NCBI GenBank assembly: GCA_003584005.1
Contig: QXHL01000014.1
Span: 1 to 64,000 of the forward strand
Source of the DNA: Alicyclobacillaceae bacterium I2511
GTDB taxonomy: Bacteria > Bacillota > Bacilli > Alicyclobacillales > Alicyclobacillaceae
Reading direction: 5' to 3'
Length of the DNA: 64,000 bases
The notes beneath the pieces were generated by a model that saw only the letters and a list, made by a program, of their open reading frames with translations, ran no database searches and was not told where the DNA came from. Of this stretch, positions 49,839 through 58,296 are shown one piece after another. Position numbers and translations under genes: made by a program. Every line of letters begins with the position of its first letter. The first letter of the stretch is position 1.

Positions 49839-50570
49839 ATGACACGCATTAAACTGGCAGTGGCTTATGACGGTACGCAGTTTCACGGTTTTGCACGACA
49901 ACCAGGCTTGCGTACTGTGCAAGGAGAATTAGAATCGACCTTGCAGCGATTGTTGGGAATTCCTGTGGAAGTTTACGGTTCGGGACGTACGGATGCTGGA
50001 GTGCATGCCAGGGTTCAAGTGGTCCACTGGGATCAATCCTTCGGACCGCAGGCGAGTCGCTATCCCTTTGTTCTGCAACGCATGTTACCGAAAGACATCA
50101 TGCCTTTGCGGGGCGAAACGGTGGATACGAGTTTTCACGCCCGGTTCTCGGCCACGGCGAAAACGTATCGTTATACGTTGCAGCGGGCAGCCATGGAAGA
50201 CATTTTTACTCGCCGTTACAGCTGGCATTTGCCCGGCCGACTGGATGTAACTGCAATGCAGCAGGCAGCTGCGGACTTGGTTGGTTACCATGATTTCACC
50301 AGTTATTGTGCTGCTGCCACACCAGTAGAAGACAAACGGCGGCAGCTTTACGAAATTCGGTTTGAAGCTCGGGACACCTACCTGGATATTTATTTTCGGG
50401 GAAACGGATATCTGCAAAATATGGTTAGAATTCTTACCGGGACCTTGGTAGACTGGGCACGGGGGGAGTTGAAACATTCCCCTGCGTGGGTATTGGCCGC
50501 CCGTGATCGTAGGGTTGCGGGCCAGACGGCCCCTGCTCAGGGACTGGCCCTGTGGCAGGTGGAGTATTGA
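49839..50570 (+). CDS. truA: tRNA pseudouridine(38-40) synthase TruA
   Basis: A 243-residue enzyme that makes pseudouridine at tRNA positions 38-40. The catalytic Asp52 lies in GSGRTDAGVHA. The C-terminal FRGNGYLQNMVRILTGTLV motif is intact. The start may be ATG at 49839 or TTG at 49836; GGAG at 49824 fits either. It precedes rplM-rpsI as in B. subtilis. Confidence 0.95.
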   Translation: MTRIKLAVAYDGTQFHGFARQPGLRTVQGELESTLQRLLGIPVEVYGSGRTDAGVHARVQVVHWDQSFGPQASRYPFVLQRMLPKDIMPLRGETVDTSFHARFSATAKTYRYTLQRAAMEDIFTRRYSWHLPGRLDVTAMQQAAADLVGYHDFTSYCAAATPVEDKRRQLYEIRFEARDTYLDIYFRGNGYLQNMVRILTGTLVDWARGELKHSPAWVLAARDRRVAGQTAPAQGLALWQVEY

Positions 50571-50600
50571 TTGTTCCCGAGAAATCACTTATGCTATAGT
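50571..50600 (+). promoter_or_regulatory. Extended -10 promoter of rplM-rpsI
   Basis: TATAGT (50595-50600) with TGC just before it forms an extended -10. TTGTTC (50571-50576) is a weak -35 at 18 bp. The promoter overlaps the truA stop region. Confidence 0.65.
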
Positions 50601-50606
50601 CTAGTA

Positions 50607-50670
50607 CTTTTTGTCCACTGGCCTTATTAGGGCCGTCGGGATGAGAAATTCCGGTTCAGGAGGGAAATCC
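50607..50670 (+). promoter_or_regulatory. rplM leader with two hairpins, possible L13 leader
   Basis: Between the promoter and rplM are two stems: GGCC (50620-50623) with GGCC (50631-50634), and CGGGA (50637-50641) with TTCCG (50649-50653), just before AGGAGGGA. Bacilli are known to carry an L13 autoregulatory leader here; I cannot confirm its consensus by eye. Confidence 0.4.
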
Positions 50671-51126
50671 ATGAGCACCACCTATATGGCGAAGCCGAAT
50701 GCCGTGGAGCGCAAGTGGTTCGTGATTGATGCCCAAGGGCAGCGGGTCGGTCGTCTTGCTACACAAATTGCAGTGTTTTTGCGTGGGAAACATAAACCTG
50801 AATTCACTCCCCATGTGGACACAGGGGATTTCGTGGTCGTAGTGAATGCAGAGAAGGTTACATTTACAGGAAATAAATTACAAAACAAAATGTATCGTCG
50901 TCATACAGGGTACCCGGGCGGGCTGAAGGAAGTACGCGCTGTGGATATGCTGAAGACCCATCCAGAGCGGGTGTTGTACATGGCAGTGAAGGGAATGCTG
51001 CCACACAATACGCTTGGGCGGCAACAACTCACTAAACTCAAAGTTTATGTAGGTCCGGAGCATCCGCACCAGGCACAGCAGCCGACGCCGTGGCCAGTTG
51101 CGGGAGAATTGAATCCTACGGACTGA
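50671..51126 (+). CDS. rplM: Large ribosomal subunit protein uL13
   Basis: A 151-residue L13, an early 50S assembly protein. It shows [21 protein letters not shown] and the C-terminal [29 protein letters not shown]. The ATG at 50671 follows AGGAGGGA; the first six residues precede the usual start. An upstream in-frame start at 50611 runs through the leader and is rejected. Confidence 0.96.
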   Translation: MSTTYMAKPNAVERKWFVIDAQGQRVGRLATQIAVFLRGKHKPEFTPHVDTGDFVVVVNAEKVTFTGNKLQNKMYRRHTGYPGGLKEVRAVDMLKTHPERVLYMAVKGMLPHNTLGRQQLTKLKVYVGPEHPHQAQQPTPWPVAGELNPTD

Positions 51127-51136
51127 ATCTGTGGCT

Positions 51137-51164
51137 TGGAACTCCAGCAATGGAACTCCAGCAA
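51137..51164 (+). repeat. 14-bp tandem duplication after rplM
   Basis: TGGAACTCCAGCAA occurs twice without a gap (51137-51150, 51151-51164), starting ten bases after the rplM stop. The rest of the 89-bp gap to rpsI shows no promoter. Each unit contains the partial palindrome TGGAACTCCA. Confidence 0.85.
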
Positions 51165-51215
51165 TTGAACATTTGCAGATTTTGATTTTTTGAACACTCA
51201 AGGAGGGATTGTGAC

Positions 51216-51608
51216 TTGGCACAACTGCAGTATTGGGGGACTGGTCGGCGTAAAAATTCTGTCGCCCGGGTTCGCTTATTGCCGGGGGACGGCAAAATTG
51301 TCGTCAATCACCGCGAGTTGAATGACTACTTTGGATTGGAAACGCTACGTTTAACAGTCAAACAGCCGCTGATTCTCACAGAAACTTTGGCTGGGTACGA
51401 TGTTCTTGCCAATGTTTACGGGGGTGGGACTGCTGGTCAGGCGGGAGCCATTCGGCACGGAGTTGCGCGTGCATTGTTACGGGTGGATCCAGAGTTGCGT
51501 GCGTCCTTGAAACGGGCAGGGTTTCTCACTCGTGATGCTCGCATGAAAGAGCGGAAGAAATACGGCTTGAAGGCCGCTCGCCGGGCGCCCCAGTTTTCGA
51601 AGCGTTAA
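51216..51608 (+). CDS. rpsI: Small ribosomal subunit protein uS9
   Basis: A 130-residue S9, whose basic C-terminal tail ([17 protein letters not shown]) reaches the P-site tRNA. It starts [24 protein letters not shown] at 51216 follows AAGGAGGG. A strong terminator follows. Confidence 0.97.
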   Translation: MAQLQYWGTGRRKNSVARVRLLPGDGKIVVNHRELNDYFGLETLRLTVKQPLILTETLAGYDVLANVYGGGTAGQAGAIRHGVARALLRVDPELRASLKRAGFLTRDARMKERKKYGLKAARRAPQFSKR

Positions 51609-51616
51609 GGAATGCC

Positions 51617-51646
51617 AAGATGTCGCAGGCGCGGCATCTTTTTTTT
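51617..51646 (+). terminator. Rho-independent terminator after rpsI
   Basis: AAGATGTCGC (51617-51626) pairs with GCGGCATCTT (51631-51640), one G-T pair, loop AGGC, followed by six T (eight counting the stem end). A textbook terminator closing rplM-rpsI. Confidence 0.92.
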
Positions 51647-51783
51647 GCCAACGTAATCTCGCAGATGTCTTGTAAAGCACTGCAACCGCTTGGATTTGTG
51701 CGGGTTGCTCTGCGGACTGCGTAGATTTTGTGTGAGTTGTGTAGACTGAAGGGGGATGACTGCAGACAAAGGACGCTGATTTT

Positions 51784-52608
51784 ATGATTGCTAAAATGTG
51801 GTGGATAGTGGCTATGTTTTGTTGTGTCACGGGCATACAGCAGCAGCCTGTTGTTTGGGCCCAAACAACTGTGAAAACAGCTTCTGTAGCGCAGAAGGTA
51901 ATCTCCCAAGGGGAGGCAATCCAGAAGTTTAATCAGCCGTTTGACTCCGGTTCCAAGGGGGACTCGCCCACTCCCAATGGGTTATATGGTAAAGTAATTG
52001 TTTTTGACGCTGGGCATGTGGGTGTGGATGGGGGCGCAGCAGGTGTGGCTGGGGTTCAGGAGAAAGATATTAATTTAGCGGTGTGTCAACGGACGGCACA
52101 TTTGTTACGGCAAGCTGGTGCATTTGTGGTGATGACGAGGGATACGGATGAGGACCTTGCCAGCGATGCAGATGTTCGCTTACATCGGCGGCATCACCAA
52201 GATCTGCGCAATCGGGTGAGACTGATTCAGGAAAAAAATGCCGCTGCTTTTGTCAGCATTCACTGCAATGCGATTGCCAATCCCACATGGCGTGGAGCAG
52301 AAACGCTCTACATGAAGGGGAACTTTGCAGGGGAGCGATTGGCCAAATTGATGCAAGTCCACTTTCGTCAAGATTTGTTACCCACTCGTCGTGAGGCGAA
52401 TGAGGTTTCCAACTTGTACATACTCAAACACATTCAGGGGCCTGCCGTTCTTGCGGAAATTGGTTTTATTACAAATCCAGAGGAGGGTTCAGCCTTGCGC
52501 TCTCAAACCTATCAACAGAGGGTGGCCTTTTCTATCTATACCTCTTTGGTGGAATACTTTAACAGTCCTGTTTTTGAAGCGGGGGGTTTGGCAACCGGGA
52601 TTGAATGA
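51784..52608 (+). CDS. cwlD: N-acetylmuramoyl-L-alanine amidase CwlD
   Basis: A 274-residue Amidase_3 zinc enzyme with an N-terminal signal or anchor segment (residues about 5-25). The zinc and catalytic motifs FDAGHVGVDGGA, VSIHCNA and LAEIGFITNPEE are present. In B. subtilis CwlD works with PdaA to make muramic delta-lactam in spore cortex, needed for germination. The ATG at 51784 has AAAGGA upstream. Its own promoter is expected in 51650-51780, where I see only a TAGACT without a clear partner. Confidence 0.92.
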   Translation: MIAKMWWIVAMFCCVTGIQQQPVVWAQTTVKTASVAQKVISQGEAIQKFNQPFDSGSKGDSPTPNGLYGKVIVFDAGHVGVDGGAAGVAGVQEKDINLAVCQRTAHLLRQAGAFVVMTRDTDEDLASDADVRLHRRHHQDLRNRVRLIQEKNAAAFVSIHCNAIANPTWRGAETLYMKGNFAGERLAKLMQVHFRQDLLPTRREANEVSNLYILKHIQGPAVLAEIGFITNPEEGSALRSQTYQQRVAFSIYTSLVEYFNSPVFEAGGLATGIE

Positions 52609-52662
52609 TGTACACTGCTGACTAGGCTCCACTCTTTCCATGGCTAAAAGGGGGAACACAGG

Positions 52663-53742
52663 ATGGTTTCCAGGGAACAGGTTTTGGAAGTACTGCGGGG
52701 CATTGAAGACCCGGAAATTCATAGAAGCATTGTGGAAATGGATATGGTCAAAGACATTGACATTGGACTTGAATCTGTCCATGTACAAGTGGCGTTGACC
52801 ATCACTGGGTGTCCATTGCGCGGCTCGATTGAACAGTCCGTACAGGAAAAACTGCTGAGTCTTCCCGGAATTCGTCAGGCTGAAGTGGAAATTCTAACGA
52901 TGACCGACGAGGAACGGGCGGCATTTACTACAAAACTCCGCGGTGGTAAGCCTGAAGCCACCTCGCCTTTATTAGATCCGGATGCCAAAGTGCAGTTTCT
53001 GGCCATTGCCTCTGGAAAAGGGGGTGTTGGGAAATCCACGGTTACCGCTAATTTAGCGGTCGCCATGGCAGCACAGGGTGTGCGCGTGGGGGTTATTGAT
53101 GCAGACATTTATGGGTTTAGCTTGCCGGGAATATTTGGCGTTAAAGATCAGCGGCCCACCGTCATTGATGAGGTCATCATTCCTATTGAGGTCCAAGGTG
53201 TGAAACTTATTTCCATGCACTTCTTTGTACCCGACAATAACCCAGTTGTGTGGCGTGGCCCCATGTTAGGAAAAATGTTGCGCAACTTTTTTGGGGAAGT
53301 GCACTGGGGTGATGTGGATGTGATGCTATTGGACCTCCCACCTGGAACGGGAGACATGGCCTTAGACGTTCACCAACTCCTCCCTAAGAGCAAAGAATTA
53401 ATTGTCACCACACCCCAAGCCAATGCAGCCGATGTGGCAGTGCGGGCGGGTCTCATGGGGCTTAGAACCAACCATGAGGTGATTGGCGTAGTGGAAAACA
53501 TGTCCTATTTCCAGTGTGACCACTGTGGCACGAAATCCTATTTATTTGGTCGTGGCGGTGGACGCGAAGTGGCAGGGGCACTCCGTACGGATGTGGCAGC
53601 AGAAATTCCAATTGCGGAAATGCCTGTGGATGGGCCTTCTCTATTTGCACCGGACAGCGTGCAGGGCAAGGCATTTGCGGAGCTAGCAAAAACGGTGGCT
53701 ATACGACTAGATTTAACTCCAGTAGGGAGTGCTAAGGTCTAA
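52663..53742 (+). CDS. Mrp/NBP35 family iron-sulfur carrier ATPase (SalA/ApbC-like)
   Basis: A 359-residue P-loop protein. The N-terminal DUF59/MIP18 domain (1-95) is followed by the ATPase with deviant Walker A SGKGGVGKST near residue 122 and a CDHC pair for a bridging cluster. Homologues carry Fe-S clusters; SalA in B. subtilis stands at this locus and also controls scoC. The ATG at 52663 follows AAGGGGG. The last codons and the stop lie in the first of three 26-bp tandem units. Confidence 0.9.
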   Translation: MVSREQVLEVLRGIEDPEIHRSIVEMDMVKDIDIGLESVHVQVALTITGCPLRGSIEQSVQEKLLSLPGIRQAEVEILTMTDEERAAFTTKLRGGKPEATSPLLDPDAKVQFLAIASGKGGVGKSTVTANLAVAMAAQGVRVGVIDADIYGFSLPGIFGVKDQRPTVIDEVIIPIEVQGVKLISMHFFVPDNNPVVWRGPMLGKMLRNFFGEVHWGDVDVMLLDLPPGTGDMALDVHQLLPKSKELIVTTPQANAADVAVRAGLMGLRTNHEVIGVVENMSYFQCDHCGTKSYLFGRGGGREVAGALRTDVAAEIPIAEMPVDGPSLFAPDSVQGKAFAELAKTVAIRLDLTPVGSAKV

Positions 53743-53792
53743 CTCCAGTAGGGAGTGCTAAGGTCTAACTCCAGTAGGGAGTGCCACGGTCT
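53715..53792 (+). repeat. Three 26-bp tandem units spanning the mrp stop codon
   Basis: Units at 53715-53740 and 53741-53766 are identical; 53767-53792 differs at two positions. The first unit codes the last residues (Thr-Pro-Val-Gly-Ser-Ala-Lys-Val), and the stop codon spans the unit 1/2 border, so the copies are a duplicated gene end left as untranslated sequence. Confidence 0.92.
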
Positions 53793-53874
53793 AACTAAGC
53801 TAAAATTAGAAATAAACATGCTGGGTTTTTGGGAGATTTCAGAAAAATTCCTGAACGGTTCTGAAAGGAAAATG

Positions 53875-53910
53875 AGGACACTGGTGTTGCAATAGGGCCA
53901 GTGTCCTTTT
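53875..53910. terminator. Terminator between convergent mrp and gerD
   Basis: AGGACACTGG (53875-53884) pairs with CCAGTGTCCT (53898-53907), 10 bp, followed by TTT in the rightward direction; leftward it is followed by CATTTTCC. It can serve both converging genes. Confidence 0.8.
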
Positions 53911-53923
53911 GTGTTAGCGGGTC

Positions 53924-54613
53924 TCAAGAACCGCTACTGTTTTCCTGTTCTTCGCCCCCCTGCCCACTGGATGAATTTCCTGAGGACGAATTTCCTGAAG
54001 ATGAATTTCCTTGCGAAGACGACTGCTGAGAACCTCCAGCAGACTGCATGGAATCAGCCACTGCTTTTTTCAAAGCTTCTTGAAACTGCATGCGAAAGCT
54101 CGGGGTTTGCAAGGCATCGGTCATAATCTTCATTACTTGACTGCGATATTGCGGTGTTTGCATATAATCTTGCAAATATTTACTGAAATCCGGTGATTTA
54201 AGAAGGACCATCATCTCCTGCTGGTATGCAGGATCTTTCATGAGTTGTTTTTGCATCTGTAGCAATTCTGGCTGGACCGCTTTGGCTAATGCTGAAGAAA
54301 ACTGTGCATCTTTGAACTGCTGTGCGAGTAAGGATTGATTTTTACCTTGCGAAAGACTTTTTTCGACTGCCTTTCCAATGTCCGCATCATTAACGATGAA
54401 TTGTTGCTTTACTTCAGGGTCTTGTAAAACCTCCTGCAGAGTTTGTTTCCCTTGTGTGGAGTGGAGGATATCCATCACCATTTGTTTGGTTGTTCCGTAA
54501 TCTTGTTGGGACCCTGTCCCGGATGCCTGTGTCGCAGCAGAACCACTGTCTCCACAACCCACCGTGGTGGCCATCAGTACAGCAAAAATCGTTGCCCTTC
54601 GGATTAGATTCAT
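53924..54613 (-). CDS. gerD: Spore germination lipoprotein GerD
   Basis: A 229-residue lipoprotein. The signal peptide MNLIRRATIFAVLMATTVGC ends at lipobox Cys20. The central helical domain (about 40-180, TTKQMVMDILHSTQGKQTLQ) is that of GerD, which clusters germinant receptors in the spore inner membrane. The C-terminus is a low-complexity Ser/Gly/Asn tail containing three tandem 15-bp units (53970-54014, Gly-Asn-Ser-Ser-Ser). The ATG at 54613 follows GGGAG. It stands beside mrp and pdaB as in B. subtilis. Confidence 0.92.
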   Translation of the reverse strand: MNLIRRATIFAVLMATTVGCGDSGSAATQASGTGSQQDYGTTKQMVMDILHSTQGKQTLQEVLQDPEVKQQFIVNDADIGKAVEKSLSQGKNQSLLAQQFKDAQFSSALAKAVQPELLQMQKQLMKDPAYQQEMMVLLKSPDFSKYLQDYMQTPQYRSQVMKIMTDALQTPSFRMQFQEALKKAVADSMQSAGGSQQSSSQGNSSSGNSSSGNSSSGQGGEEQENSSGS

Positions 54614-54765
54614 CGGCCACACTCCCGAACGTCAGAATAGGTGCAGTATGCAACACCCTGATTCCCGGTATACATGCATAGGGCCCCGATTGAACTCTCC
54701 AACGCAGGAGTAGTATGGTAAAATCACCATGGGTGGACAGGTACTGTTTTTGTTCGGACAACCCC

Positions 54766-55491
54766 TTATTGTACTTGGCTGGTTACTTTACCCTGGGACA
54801 AGAGTTCAGACACTGTCACAAAGTGGTACCCCTTAGCCCGTAATCCGACAATAATCTGGGGTAAAGCCTGTTCAATTTGGCGAGATGAATCACTGGCATG
54901 CATTAGGATGATGTCCCCTGGAACTGCACGATTCAATACTCGCTGAGTGATGGCTTTCACACCGGGGTTTTTCCAGTCCAAAGAATCCGTATTCCACTGA
55001 ATCACTGTGTAGCCCATGCCACTAAGGCAACTCAGCACGCGCTTGTCAAAATCCCCGTTTGGTGTGCGGAGGAGTTTGGTATGGACACCGGTAGCGTTGT
55101 AAATTGCCTTTTGCGACATGGATACCTGTTGACGAATCCATGAGTCTGGATAATTGGAAAAATCCTTGTGAAGATGGCCGTGGTTACCAATCTCAAAGCC
55201 CATGGCTTTGATGCGCTTTGCGATTTTTACGTGTCTTTCTGTCCAGGGTCCACTAAGAAAAAAGGTGGCTTTTTGCACCTGATTTTTCTCCAAGAGGTCT
55301 AGAACAGGGCTGGGAGTCTTTTCACCCCAAGAGATGTCAAATGTTAGAGCAACCACCTTCTCTTGAGTATTAACCTTATAAATGGCTTGCGGCTGTCTTT
55401 CCGCTGCTTGTACCTGTGGCAGGCTGGTCAAGGAACAGAGCAGGGTAAAGAGCATGCCAAACTTAGTCAACCATGAGAAAGATTTACGCAT
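54766..55491 (-). CDS. pdaB: Polysaccharide deacetylase family sporulation protein PdaB
   Basis: A 241-residue NodB-fold protein with an N-terminal signal or anchor (about 8-28). Motif 1 is LTFDISWGE (Asp present), motif 2 GNHGHLHKD supplies the two metal His, and LRTPNGDFD and ILMHA match the later motifs. PdaB (YbaN) is needed to keep spores stable late in sporulation in B. subtilis. The ATG at 55491 follows AGGAGGGA on the minus strand; the in-frame ATG at 55611 is inside the divergent gene region and rejected. It is divergent from the SpoIIM-like gene. Confidence 0.92.
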   Translation of the reverse strand: MRKSFSWLTKFGMLFTLLCSLTSLPQVQAAERQPQAIYKVNTQEKVVALTFDISWGEKTPSPVLDLLEKNQVQKATFFLSGPWTERHVKIAKRIKAMGFEIGNHGHLHKDFSNYPDSWIRQQVSMSQKAIYNATGVHTKLLRTPNGDFDKRVLSCLSGMGYTVIQWNTDSLDWKNPGVKAITQRVLNRAVPGDIILMHASDSSRQIEQALPQIIVGLRAKGYHFVTVSELLSQGKVTSQVQ

Positions 55492-55570
55492 GGAACTTCC
55501 CTCCTTTTTAGTCTTAGGAAAGTGTGTACAAGGGAGGAAAAGGCTATACTCAAAAAGCGGAGGGACAACA

Positions 55571-56245
55571 GTGATTAGATGGAAAAAAACTCCGGATGGA
55601 GAGATTGCCACGCATTGGACGAATCACGGGGGATGGCTATGGGCCTTAGCGGTTATCCTCTTGGCGGTGGGAGTCTTAGACGGTTGGGTGTTCCCAAGTC
55701 GATATCAGTACTGGGTAAAGCCAGGGTTGCAACAATTGCAACAGGTGGCCAGCCAGATCCAGGCAGCCCATTCCCTGTGGGTTACAATGGGTTCAATTTT
55801 TGTCCATAATGCGGTAGTCATGTGCCTTGTTTTGTTGTTCCTTGGAATGGTGACAGCGGGAATATACCCGGCGGTGGCCCTGTGGACAAATGGTGTGGTA
55901 ATGGGCTATGTAGTTACAGATTTTCAAACAATTCATCACCTTGTCGGGTGGAAGGTGTTTGTGTTTGGCATGATGCCGCACGGGATTTTTGAATTGACGG
56001 CCTTGCTGTGGTCTGCAGTTCTAGGCATGCGTCTTGGATTTGTGACAGCCCGTTCCCTGTTTTCCAGTTTGCGGAGGGAACTTTCACGTGTGCCAATTAG
56101 GGGGAGAGAAATTTGGCGAGACTGGCGCCAAGAGTTCATACGAGTGGCCAGGCAGTTGCCAGCCGTAGTAGGGTTACTATTGATTGCGGCTATCGTTGAG
56201 AGCACGCTGACTCCGTTGCTGATGCACTGGGCGTTGGGGATTTAG
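55571..56245 (+). CDS. SpoIIM/DUF95 family membrane protein
   Basis: A 224-residue membrane protein with about five hydrophobic segments. The DUF95 core shows a conserved FVHNAVVM stretch, the LWTNGVVMGYV loop and the PHGIFELTA signature shared with stage II sporulation protein M, a subunit of the engulfment complex. GTG at 55571 follows GGAGGG. The 80-bp divergent gap to pdaB contains TATACT at 55545. In B. subtilis kbaA occupies this place; whether this protein works in engulfment or in kinase signalling is undecided. Confidence 0.82.
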   Translation: MIRWKKTPDGEIATHWTNHGGWLWALAVILLAVGVLDGWVFPSRYQYWVKPGLQQLQQVASQIQAAHSLWVTMGSIFVHNAVVMCLVLLFLGMVTAGIYPAVALWTNGVVMGYVVTDFQTIHHLVGWKVFVFGMMPHGIFELTALLWSAVLGMRLGFVTARSLFSSLRRELSRVPIRGREIWRDWRQEFIRVARQLPAVVGLLLIAAIVESTLTPLLMHWALGI

Positions 56246-56330
56246 CTTGGCCTTTAGTGGATGGAAGTTGCGCGGTGTCCGGGCAGCAAGTATCAGCTAA
56301 AAAGGGAATTGATGAGAGGTGGCAGAATTT

Positions 56331-57227
56331 ATGAAAGCGCTGCGCATCATTGGTGCGCCTTCAGACTTGGGGCAGGAACGACGCGGTGTGGACATGGGGC
56401 CAAGTGCCATTCGTTACGCTGGTTTGAAAGAAAAGTTGGAGTCGTTAGGATACAGCGTGGAAGACTTGGGGAACATTCAGGTACCGACACCAGAAATGCA
56501 TCCAGTTACGAATCATAAATTGAAGTACTTCGACGAGGTCAAGCGGGTTTCCCAGGATTTATTTGAAACGGTGCGCGATGCGATGACAGATGGGCATATT
56601 CCAATTATTTTAGGCGGAGACCACAGTATTTCCATCGGCAGTGTCGCGGCAGTGGCCGCGGTGAAACCGGAGTTTGGGCTGATTTGGTTTGATGCACACG
56701 GGGACATGAATACGGAAGAAAGTACTCCCTCCGGGAATATCCACGGCATGCCCCTGGCTGTCTGCTTGGGGCATGGCCATCCGGAACTGGTTTCCATGGC
56801 GGGGTTCGCCCCGAAGGTGCAACCACAGCGGGTGGTTTTGGTAGGGGCGCGGTCTGTAGATGCTTTGGAGGCAGAGATTATCCGCAAGTCCGGAATCAAG
56901 GTGTTTACAATGGCGGAAATAGACAGACTGGGAATGGCGACGGTGATGGAGGAGGCCATTCGCATTGCGGGATCTGGAAACGGAGGCATTCACCTGAGCT
57001 TAGACCTGGATGCACTGGACCCCATGTTTGTGCCTGGGGTGGGGACCCCTGTCAACGGTGGGGTGACTTACCGAGAAGGACACTTGGCGATGGAAATGCT
57101 AGCAGCATCAGGCCAGTTGTGTTCTGTGGATGTGGTGGAGGTTAACCCGATTCTGGACATTCAAAATCGCACGGGTAAGATGGCGGTAGAACTTACAGAG
57201 TCCTTATTCGGCAAAACCGTTCTATAG
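56331..57227 (+). CDS. rocF: Arginase
   Basis: A 298-residue binuclear manganese hydrolase turning arginine into ornithine and urea. The metal motifs GGDHS, DAHGDMN and SLDLDALDP, and the substrate loop TPSGNIHGMPLA, are complete. The ATG at 56331 follows GAGAGGTGG; GTG at 56319 lies before that site. The length fits RocF rather than agmatinase. In B. subtilis rocF also sits upstream of the cdaA cluster. A 69-bp inverted-repeat element follows the stop by four bases. Confidence 0.95.
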   Translation: MKALRIIGAPSDLGQERRGVDMGPSAIRYAGLKEKLESLGYSVEDLGNIQVPTPEMHPVTNHKLKYFDEVKRVSQDLFETVRDAMTDGHIPIILGGDHSISIGSVAAVAAVKPEFGLIWFDAHGDMNTEESTPSGNIHGMPLAVCLGHGHPELVSMAGFAPKVQPQRVVLVGARSVDALEAEIIRKSGIKVFTMAEIDRLGMATVMEEAIRIAGSGNGGIHLSLDLDALDPMFVPGVGTPVNGGVTYREGHLAMEMLAASGQLCSVDVVEVNPILDIQNRTGKMAVELTESLFGKTVL

Positions 57228-57231
57228 CGTG

Positions 57232-57300
57232 TGTCCAAAAAGGGGTTAGGTTAGACCTAAGCAGTGCGCCGGGCGGGGAGTTCTGACCCCTTTTTGGACA
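57232..57300. repeat. 69-bp element with 15-bp perfect terminal inverted repeats
   Basis: TGTCCAAAAAGGGGT (57232-57246) and its exact complement (57286-57300) bound a 39-base interior, which itself contains the small stem TTAGGT/ACCTAA (57246-57260). It may simply terminate rocF transcription, since the right arm contains TTTTT. The ends also resemble transposon terminal repeats; no clear target-site duplication is visible. MITE relic and terminator are both possible. Confidence 0.75.
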
Positions 57301-57423
57301 ACCTCTTATAGGGCAGTGAGACTTGATTTGCTGGATGGCTACTGTCACCCCCTTCGCCTTTGCGTAATAGGGTAACCCTGTAATCTCATCATGGGAGATC
57401 GACAAAGTCTAGGGGGCGGCAGC

Positions 57424-58146
57424 ATGCTGTACGTGGCATTGGGGGACTCTGTTACTTTTGGGTATTCAGCGACCCGTGTAGAGCAGTCCTTTGTGCGGCG
57501 TCTGCAACGGTTTTGGACCCGACCCCAACGCCCGGTTCACGTCTACCTACAAGCAAAGCCAGGTTGGACTTCCAAGCAATTGTTGCGTTCACTGGCGGAT
57601 GTTCAGGACTCGGTGTTTGCTGAGGCCAAGGTCACAACACTGATGATTGGCGGCAATGACCTTTTGCGCGGTGCTCCTTGGCTCATCAATGGAAATCACG
57701 CCCGAATGTTAAAAATCGCTGAACAGTTGAATGATCACGTGCAGCAAATTGTTCAGCATGTGCGCACATTGGGACCCCAAATGATGATTGCCACCCTTTA
57801 TAATCCCTTTCCGCAATCGCTTCTCGCTGTTGAATATACGCAGATTGTGAACCGTTTAGTGCGGCGTGTGGCACATCGGAATGGGTTACTTTTGGCAGAT
57901 GTGGCACAGGCCTTTGAGGGTCGGGAACAGGAATGGATTGAAGGCTATCGGTTGGGCAGGATGAAAGATTTCCGTCTGATTGGGAACCCTGTGCATCCGA
58001 ATAACGCGGGTCATGCCGCAATTGCACAAGTCTTTATTCGGGCGTGGCGACAGGCCCACCCGCAGGTTCAAAAAGATAGACGACAAACTAGCAAACTACG
58101 TACCCGTAGGCTGGCACCTCGTGCTTCTGACGCTGCTGCGGATTGA
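57424..58146 (+). CDS. SGNH/GDSL hydrolase family protein
   Basis: A 240-residue putative esterase or lipase. Block I is GDSVTFGYS with the nucleophile Ser near residue 9, block III GGNDLL supplies the oxyanion Asn, and block V NPVHPNNAGH supplies the catalytic Asp/His pair in the common order. No signal peptide or membrane segment is seen, so it is probably cytoplasmic. The basic C-terminal tail (after about residue 215) is outside the domain. The ATG at 57424 follows GGGGGCGG. It occupies the place of sigW-rsiW of B. subtilis. Substrate unknown. Confidence 0.88.
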   Translation: MLYVALGDSVTFGYSATRVEQSFVRRLQRFWTRPQRPVHVYLQAKPGWTSKQLLRSLADVQDSVFAEAKVTTLMIGGNDLLRGAPWLINGNHARMLKIAEQLNDHVQQIVQHVRTLGPQMMIATLYNPFPQSLLAVEYTQIVNRLVRRVAHRNGLLLADVAQAFEGREQEWIEGYRLGRMKDFRLIGNPVHPNNAGHAAIAQVFIRAWRQAHPQVQKDRRQTSKLRTRRLAPRASDAAAD

Positions 58147-58296
58147 GCCCTTCCTACCTTGAACCAAAGGACAGTGTGTCAGGCTCGAAGTGGCGGGACA
58201 GCTGCAAAAGTGAATCACGCTCACTTGACGTTCTGGCCCTGGTGGGGAAGAATGAAATAGAATCTGCATTAGTCCCAGCCGAATCGGGTGAAATCC

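Noticed and set aside
51705-51747. Sigma-A or sporulation promoter for cwlD built on TAGACT
   Set aside because: No -35 partner at a usable distance and no convincing sigma-E or sigma-G match.
53715-53792. CRISPR array
   Set aside because: The repeats are contiguous without spacers and include coding sequence.
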